The position numbers were made by a program, and so were the translations under genes. Shown here in pieces: positions 58,779-64,000 of a stretch of 64,000 bases of DNA. The stretch lies in NCBI GenBank assembly GCA_963978895.1, contig OZ022246.1, positions 18,533,049 through 18,597,048 on the forward strand. The letters are read 5' to 3'. Numbering within the stretch: position 1 is the stretch's first letter; each line of letters opens with the position of its first letter. This DNA comes from Erpobdella octoculata (taxonomy: Eukaryota; Annelida; Clitellata; Hirudinida; Erpobdellidae). The notes under the pieces were generated by a model. That model made no database searches, had not been told where the DNA came from, and was given only the letters and a program-made list of their open reading frames with translations.

Positions 58779-60747
58779 ACTACGAAATGCCCCCAGAGTT
58801 CCAACCGAAAGGAGGGGGAGAATGATGAACTCACATTCGGACCTTTGGACAACGACCCTGCTTCTTCAACGAACCCTAATGGGGGTATGCTTCACGAGTG
58901 TGTTTGCGTTAGGAGTTTCAAGACGATCCGTGGAATGAAAGTCCACAGAACGAAAACGGGCTGCTTAACCGATGCAGCTGTTTCTGAATGCAGTAGGTTC
59001 TCGCGTGGAGGAAGCTTACGTTGGCAAAGGTGTCTTGATGCCATCGGTGAAGGCCTTCGTGGATGATACAACTTTGGTTCTAAACAAATGTATCTCAATG
59101 CGACGAGCTCTTGATGCATTCAGCGGGCTGCTATCATGGTGCGGCATGAGTTTCAAGGCAACCAAGTCAAGAAGCTTATCTCTGCGACGAGGCAAGATCG
59201 ACGACAACGTGACGTTTTCAGTTGCTGGCAACAGAATCCCAACATTGAGAGAAAAACCAGTTAAGAGCCTGGGAAGGTGGTATGACGATTCGCTTAACGA
59301 CACTGGACGGTGTTCTGAAGTTCTCCGATCGGCATTTGAAGATATGAAGAAAATTGATGCGGCCCCACTCCAGAGCAGGTTTAAATTGTGGTTGCTTCAG
59401 TTTGTTCTATTACCGAGATTGCTGTGGCTACTATCAATGTATGAAATGAGCTTTCCATTAGTGGAAAAGCTAGAAAGGAGAATGAATAAATTTACAAGGA
59501 AATGGTTGGGTCTGCCTCCGGGATTTACTTCGGTAGCTTTGTACGGCAAGACTGCCAAACTGAGGTTGCCACTGAAGTCTTTGGTTGAGTAGTTTAAGAT
59601 AAACAAGATCCATACGCAACTAATGCTGGATAACTCTTCGGATCAAAGAATTGTGGAGATGGGACCTCTTGTAAAGTCCGGAAAGAAATGGGTAGCCAGA
59701 AAGGAGATCGCAGAAGCTGAAGCCTCTTTACGTTGGACAGAAAGAGTTGGGGCAGTTCAACAGGACAAACGGGGTCTCGGGTCAACCCATCGAATTTGGT
59801 GGTCAAAAGCCAGCACCAGTGAACGAACCAATCTGGTCATTCAGGAAAGAAAGAAAGCTATCGAGTCCCAGAGAATGATTAAGTTTGTTCAGTTATCTCA
59901 ACAAGGAGATTGGACGACATGGGAAAATGCTGTTCAGCGTTCGTTTTCTTGGAAAGACATTTGGCAATACACACCAATATGTTTGTTTTTTTTTATTAGA
60001 TCTGTTTATGATCAACTGCCGTCATCCAGCAATCCTCGAAAATGGAAGTTGAAAGACGATGATTCGTGCACGTTATGTGGGCAATCGGAGACTCTCATTC
60101 ACGTTCTTTCCTGTTGTTCGTTTTCACGTTCACACGGGAGGTACACTTGGCGCCATAACCAAGTACTCCGAAAATTGCTTGACTTCGTCAAAGAACCGTG
60201 TAAGAAAGCAAAAACAAGAGGAATACAGCAGAAAAGGAAAATCTACTTTTTGAGAGAAGGCAATCTGAAGTTCCACAGGTTCAGATCTACAAGAGACTTT
60301 GAATGTGTGATGGGTGCTGCCGACGATTGGTCGGTTTCGGCTAATTTGGATGGCGAAAGAAAATTTCCAGAAACTGTGAGATCAAGCGGTTTAAAGCCGG
60401 ATATAATTATATATTCTGACTTGGCCAAGACAATGCTCCTGATTGAACTCTCTGTGCCATGGGAAAGTAACATGGAATCTAGCAATATTTTCAAAGAGGA
60501 GAGATATAGAGATTTAGCATGTGATTTGAATGCCAAAGGGTTCAGGACTGAAACTTTTGCAGTCGAGGTTGGCGTTCGAGGGTTGGTTAGCAGCTCAATG
60601 TTAAAACTGCTGAAAGCTCTTGGTTTTTCAAACCGAGAAAAAACTCGAGCCATCAAGGAGATTTCCCAGACAGCTGAAGCAGCATCTTTTTGGATTTTCG
60701 CTAATAGAAAAAAGAAAGCGCTACAAAATGCACACGAAATGGTTTAG
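58779..60747 (+). pseudogene. R2/NeSL-like protein: zinc finger, RT end, CCHC knuckle, restriction-like endonuclease
   Basis: The first frame (to about 58968) has ECVCVRSFKTIRGMKVHRTK, TGC, a C2HC finger like those at the N-terminus of R2-group proteins. The reading then changes frame at 58972, directly to VKAFVDDTTLV (the RT catalytic block), so most of the RT is deleted. The second frame has one stop, TAG at 59590-59592, and continues to 60747. After the Met at 59623, residues 149-164 are CTLCGQSETLIHVLSC (C-x2-C-x7-H-x4-C knuckle) with YTWRHNQVL after it. Residues 258-281 are KPDIIIYSDLAKT and MLLIELSVPWE, the PD...E core of the restriction-like endonuclease. These enzymes cleave specific targets. 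This copy cannot be active. Confidence 0.88.
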
Positions 60748-60998
60748 CCATGTTTACTTTGAGCGATAATCGTTCCGGCGATTTCAAGTTTTGTTTCGAA
60801 CAGTTTTCTGCTGAACTTTGAATTTTCGTGTTTCAAGTTAGGAATTTGGAAATTATTTTCGCCAAAGGGCGTCCGCCTGATCAACGGACGTGGGCCCACC
60901 TCTCTTAAAAGCGTCAAGAAGTTTAAGGGCCGAAACGCTAAAAATGAGAGGTTCTTCTTCTGAAGACCTTCGGCAACGAAAGCTCGCAAAGAGTTATA

Positions 60999-61046
60999 AC
61001 ACACACATACATACATACATACATACATACATACATACATACATAC
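60999..61046. repeat. (ACAT)n microsatellite, right of the R2-like LINE
   Basis: ACACACACATACATAC running up to the start of the LTR. Confidence 0.95.
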
Positions 61047-61650
61047 TGTAAGATGAAGATGATTCATCTTACGTATTTTCATAGTATTTGTTTATTTTAT
61101 TTTATGTGTGCATATTTTGGTCATTTATGTATGAATGTATCTGTGTGTATATGTGTGTATATGTGTGTATATGTGTGTATATGTGTGTATATATATGTAT
61201 ATATATATGTATATGTATGTATATATGTATATTTGAGCTCCTGTGACATTGTGTGTGCGTATAATTTTTGAATCATTAATGTATATATGTATATATGTGT
61301 GTTTGAGTGTATATATACATGGATGGATGTATGTATATGTATATATATATATGTATATATATATGTATATATATATATGTATATATATATAATTGGTATT
61401 GGTCCTTTTCCTTTTTGTGGTCCTCAATAGAAAAAAGTAGGGTTGTAGGGTAGAGAAATTGGAATTATAAAAAGATTTGTCAGAACCGGGCTAACTTCTG
61501 CAAAGTGATATAATTCAGTTTAGAGTCAAGAAAAGGATTATATTCAAGGAAGAATAATAAAGTTAAAATAAATTCGAGAAATATTGTGTTATAAATAACT
61601 TCGACTTTAACGTTACGAATCGCTAGAAAGCATATTCCTCTACGTTTACA
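61047..61650 (+). repeat. 5' LTR, 604 bp
   Basis: Starts TGTAAGATGAAGATGATTCA (an inverted pair AAGATGA/TCATCTT near the tip), holds many TATATG/TGTGTA repeats, and ends TTTACA before the primer site, giving TG...CA ends. The first ~400 bp recur from 63600 with small differences in the TA/TG part. Confidence 0.9.
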
Positions 61651-61651
61651 T

Positions 61652-61669
61652 TGGTGACCCCGACGTATT
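61652..61669 (+). promoter_or_regulatory. primer binding site
   Basis: TGGTGACCCCGACGTATT immediately follows the LTR. It starts with TGG, as expected for pairing to the CCA end of a tRNA. The tRNA was not identified. Confidence 0.75.
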
Positions 61670-61748
61670 TACGCATTTTCATCCGTAAATATATTTTCTG
61701 AAGTTATTTGATCACAAGTGACCGAATTTTTTTTTCCTTTTGTGAAAG

Positions 61749-62027
61749 ATGTCTGACGAGAAATTCATTGCGATGGGACAGGCTCTAGGCTATTCCGGAG
61801 TGGATTTAAGGAATTACGTCAAAGAGTTAAAGGATGAAGAAAGGGTTAAGAGAATGGAGGAACGGGAAGAAAAAAAGGCTCAGCAGGAGCGGGAAGATAA
61901 AATAGCGCAACAAGAACGTGAAGATAAAATAGCACAACAAGAACGAGAACTTCTACGTGAGCGCGAACAACGCCAGCATGAATTGGAATTGAAGAAGCTG
62001 GAATTGGAGGGCCAAAAAAAAAAATAG
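61749..62027 (+). CDS. gag N-terminal part (coiled coil)
   Basis: The ATG at 61749 follows the leader. The 92 residues start MSDEKFIAMGQALGYSGVDL, followed by a long Glu/Arg/Gln helix with repeated EREDKIAQQ units, a probable coiled coil for multimerisation. It ends at a TAG right after an 11-A run (62014-62024). Gag continues in the next frame from 62026, so either the A run has one base too many here or frameshifting occurs on it. Confidence 0.8.
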   Translation: MSDEKFIAMGQALGYSGVDLRNYVKELKDEERVKRMEEREEKKAQQEREDKIAQQEREDKIAQQERELLREREQRQHELELKKLELEGQKKK

Positions 62028-63570
62028 AGCCAAACCGTCGGCGGAGGCTACTAAGATTCCTTATCCAAAGTTTTCTGAAGGTGATGACATCGACGCATTT
62101 TTGCTGAGATTTGAGTCATTGGCAAAAGCCAATGGTCACCCTCAGAAGGATTGGGGAATGCTTCTAGGGTCGTTGCTTAGTGCGAAGACTTTGGAAGTGT
62201 TTGGCCAACTTAGCGATAGTCAGATGCAGGACTACAGAACTGCAAAGGAGGCACTCCTTCGTCGTTTTGGGAAGTCAGCGGAAGACTATCGCATAATGTT
62301 TCGAGAGTCAAAGCCTGAACCGGAGGAGACCTGGGAACATTATCTAGTGCGGCTAGATAGCCACCTCAGGCGCTGGATAGATCTCGCGGGCAAACAAAAT
62401 CTGTTGTTTTTGTTTCTGAAAGAGCAGTTTTTCGGAAAGTGCCCGGCGGGAATGGTCGAGTACTTGTTGGAGAAAGAGAGCAGAGATGTCAATGAGCTGT
62501 GCCTTTGGGTCAACAAGTACAGCCAAGCCCACCCAGAGAAGAGGTTGGCAAAATTGGACAGCAATAACAGGATGGGTTGGAACTTGGGTCAGTCGGTCAG
62601 TGACGCCAAAATGGTTGAACCTCGCTGCTACAACTGTCATCAAACGGGGCACATGGCAAGAGAGTGTCGGCAGAGTAGCCCTGGTAATCCTGTATTTTGC
62701 CAAACACGGAAAGAGACGACTACGTCAGTACCATGCAAGGATTCCGGCGTTGTGAATGCATGCGCTGCCATGGTGATAGAAGGAAAAATGGATGAGGTGG
62801 AATTGAAGTGTGGATGCGTTTTGCCTGTCATTGCGGATGGTTGTTTGCAATCAGGGGAAAAGTTTAATTTAACCAGAGGGTTTGTGAACAGAAAACCGGT
62901 AAAAGTTTTGAAGGACACTGGCTGTACTGCCATAATGGTAAAGGAATCATTAGTGCACCCGCGTCAGATGACCGGAAGAACAAGACCCTGTGTTTTGATC
63001 GACGGCACAGTTCGGGTAGCCCCAACAGCAGTGGTAAAAATCAAAACAGACTGGTTCAGAGGAACTAGAGAGGTGGTCTGCATGAAAAACCTACTTTGCG
63101 ATCTCGTACTGGGAAATGTTGAAGGAGTAAGAGGTTTTGATGCAATGGCGGCAGGAAAACGCTTTGGTCGGAAACCACAGAAATCCCCTTCCAACTACGA
63201 CAGCACTCAGAGGAATGATCGGGTAAATTTTAGAAAATCGTCGGCTAACTCGGAGCTGTATCAAAGCAAGGAAAGAAACACGTCTGCCATTTCAAAGGTA
63301 GGAAATAAAGTTGAGGCAAAAGTTCAAGCTTTGAATACGCCAAAAGAAAGACCAAGGCTCAATCTTCTGCCTAGAGGCCAAAATGGAGGGGTGGGGAAAG
63401 ATGGAAAGTTGAATTCGGCAATCTTCGGAGATGCCCGTCCTGTTGACATAGCACGCAGAGAGATAGAGATTGAGAATAAGTTGAAAGTAAACTATTTCAA
63501 AGGCAAGGAAAACATCGGTGCTGACTTTCTTAGTCGTAAAGAGAGTGACGATGTAATCAAGAAACACTGA
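62026..63570 (+). CDS. gag capsid + zinc knuckle + protease, joined to the end of RNase H
   Basis: Continuation of gag in the shifted frame; it has no ATG of its own at the start, and TTG at 62101 is internal. Numbering from 62101: residues 1-150 are the capsid-like gag domain (TLEVFGQLSDSQMQDYRTAK, EALLRRFG). Residues 176-189 are CYNCHQTGHMAREC, a CCHC knuckle. The aspartic protease active site DTG is at 272-274 (VLKDTGCTAIMV), with CDLVLGN at the end of the domain. From ~410 the sequence goes PKERPRLNLLPRGQ, then LKVNYFKGKENIGADFLSR (461-479), the very end of a Ty3-type RNase H. RT and most of RNase H are absent. The frame ends at 63570, 29 bp before the 3' LTR. Confidence 0.88.
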   Translation, partial: RAKPSAEATKIPYPKFSEGDDIDAFLLRFESLAKANGHPQKDWGMLLGSLLSAKTLEVFGQLSDSQMQDYRTAKEALLRRFGKSAEDYRIMFRESKPEPEETWEHYLVRLDSHLRRWIDLAGKQNLLFLFLKEQFFGKCPAGMVEYLLEKESRDVNELCLWVNKYSQAHPEKRLAKLDSNNRMGWNLGQSVSDAKMVEPRCYNCHQTGHMARECRQSSPGNPVFCQTRKETTTSVPCKDSGVVNACAAMVIEGKMDEVELKCGCVLPVIADGCLQSGEKFNLTRGFVNRKPVKVLKDTGCTAIMVKESLVHPRQMTGRTRPCVLIDGTVRVAPTAVVKIKTDWFRGTREVVCMKNLLCDLVLGNVEGVRGFDAMAAGKRFGRKPQKSPSNYDSTQRNDRVNFRKSSANSELYQSKERNTSAISKVGNKVEAKVQALNTPKERPRLNLLPRGQNGGVGKDGKLNSAIFGDARPVDIARREIEIENKLKVNYFKGKENIGADFLSRKESDDVIKKH

Positions 63571-63584
63571 CGCGTTTCTTTTTT

Positions 63585-63599
63585 CGAAGAGGGGGGATA
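63585..63599 (+). promoter_or_regulatory. polypurine tract
   Basis: GAAGAGGGGGGATA directly before the 3' LTR; the same tract is found in copy 2 near 15535 (minus strand). It primes plus-strand DNA synthesis in LTR elements. Confidence 0.8.
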
Positions 63600-64000
63600 T
63601 GTAAGATGAAGATGATTCATCTTACGTATTTTCATAGTATTTGTTTATTTTATTTTATGTGTGCATATTTTGGTCATTTATGTATGAATGTATCTGTGTG
63701 TATATGTGTGTATATGTGTGTATATATATGTATATATATATGTATATGTATGTATATATGTATATTTGTGCTCCTGTGACATTGTGTGTGCGTATAATTT
63801 TTGTATCAGTAATGTATATATGTATATATGTGTGTTTGAGTGTATATATACATGGATGGATGTATGTATATGTATATATATATATGTATATATATATGTA
63901 TATATATATATATGTATATATATATAATTGGTATTGGTCCTTTTCCTTTTTGTGGTCCTCAATAGAAAAAAGTAAGGTTGTAGGGTAGAGAAATTGGAAT
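63600..64000 (+). repeat. 3' LTR, cut by window end
   Basis: Begins TGTAAGATGAAGATGATTCA as the 5' LTR does. It differs by fewer TATGTG units and a few substitutions (for example TTTGTGCTCC against TTTGAGCTCC), so the element has aged since insertion or the simple repeats mutated quickly. Confidence 0.92.

Larger units (their letters stand above)
58570..61004 (+). mobile_element. R2/NeSL-like LINE, internally deleted, between (ACAT)n tracts
   Basis: Contains the broken ORF at 58779-60747, a ~250-bp 3' UTR and a short tandem repeat near the 5' side (58613-58690, GGCAACTGGGAAAGACCGTT-type units). A 25-bp near-identical direct repeat (AAAGCTCGTAAAGAGTTAC..., two differences) bounds it at about 58570 and 60980, and (ACAT)n lies outside both. 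This could be a target duplication or a terminal feature. Confidence 0.75.
61047..64000 (+). mobile_element. Ty3-type LTR retrotransposon, internally deleted; 3' LTR cut by window end
   Basis: 5' LTR 61047-61650, primer site at 61652, gag and protease frames, polypurine tract before 63600, and the start of the 3' LTR to the window edge. Reverse transcriptase, most of RNase H and integrase are missing. It is inserted at the edge of the (ACAT)n tract; its far target duplication lies outside the window. Confidence 0.9.

Noticed and set aside
60960..61000. Third hammerhead-like motif (CTGAAGA then CGAAAGC) in the R2-like 3' UTR
   Set aside because: Core words are present but stem I and stem II do not pair convincingly.

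Overview
This window is eukaryotic and animal: an AT-rich stretch dominated by transposable elements and microsatellites. It carries the exons of a fibroblast growth factor (FGF) family gene and one exon of an EF-hand gene, each with GT/AG-style intron borders. FGFs are a metazoan family. The mix of CR1/L2-type LINEs, a Penelope-like element with hammerhead ribozymes, an R2-like LINE, a Ty3-like LTR element, hAT-type miniature elements and short Helitrons suits an invertebrate such as a cnidarian or lophotrochozoan. The species cannot be fixed from the sequence. No prokaryotic genes, operons or CRISPR arrays are present.

Layout. 1-2.97 kb: 3' part of a CR1/L2-like LINE. 3.0-4.0 kb: tRNA-like repeat units in direct and inverted copies. 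4.0-15.1 kb: a nest, in which one Penelope-like element (minus strand) is split by a CR1-type LINE with ORF1 and ORF2 (about 6.03-10.69 kb) and by a THAP/P-type DNA transposon (11.52-14.42 kb, 7-bp target duplication). The Penelope element is bounded by inverted ~0.58-kb terminal repeats, each with a hammerhead ribozyme, and by long (TA)n tracts. 15.4-15.8 kb: fragment of the internally deleted LTR family that is seen again at 61-64 kb. 16-41 kb: no convincing host exon, but hAT-like elements with 8-bp target duplications, a TA-flanked DNA element inside a ~150-bp satellite, Helitron copies and many minisatellites.

41.7-48.6 kb: a three-exon FGF-family gene on the plus strand, with compatible splice phases, a furin-like site before the trefoil core, a long loop inserted in the core and a long C-terminal extension. 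Its 5.4-kb first intron holds several miniature transposons. 50.6-50.8 kb: terminal exon of an EF-hand calcium-binding protein on the minus strand, convergent with the FGF gene. 51.6-52.9 kb: a Foldback-like element whose inverted ends are built of ~18-bp subrepeats and which has a 9-bp target duplication. 52.9-53.9 kb: hAT transposase relic. 54.9-55.2 kb: a complete short Helitron.

58.6-61.0 kb: an internally deleted R2/NeSL-like LINE (zinc finger, RT end, CCHC knuckle, restriction-like endonuclease) lying between two (ACAT)n tracts. 61.05 kb to the end: an LTR retrotransposon keeping gag and protease but with the protease region joined directly to the end of RNase H. The second, partial copy at 15.5 kb shares the sequence just downstream of that joint, which suggests a deleted family that still moved.

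How parts work together: the host genes contribute a secreted growth-factor ligand and a calcium sensor; nothing ties them together functionally. The rest is a record of successive insertions whose order can be read from the nesting.
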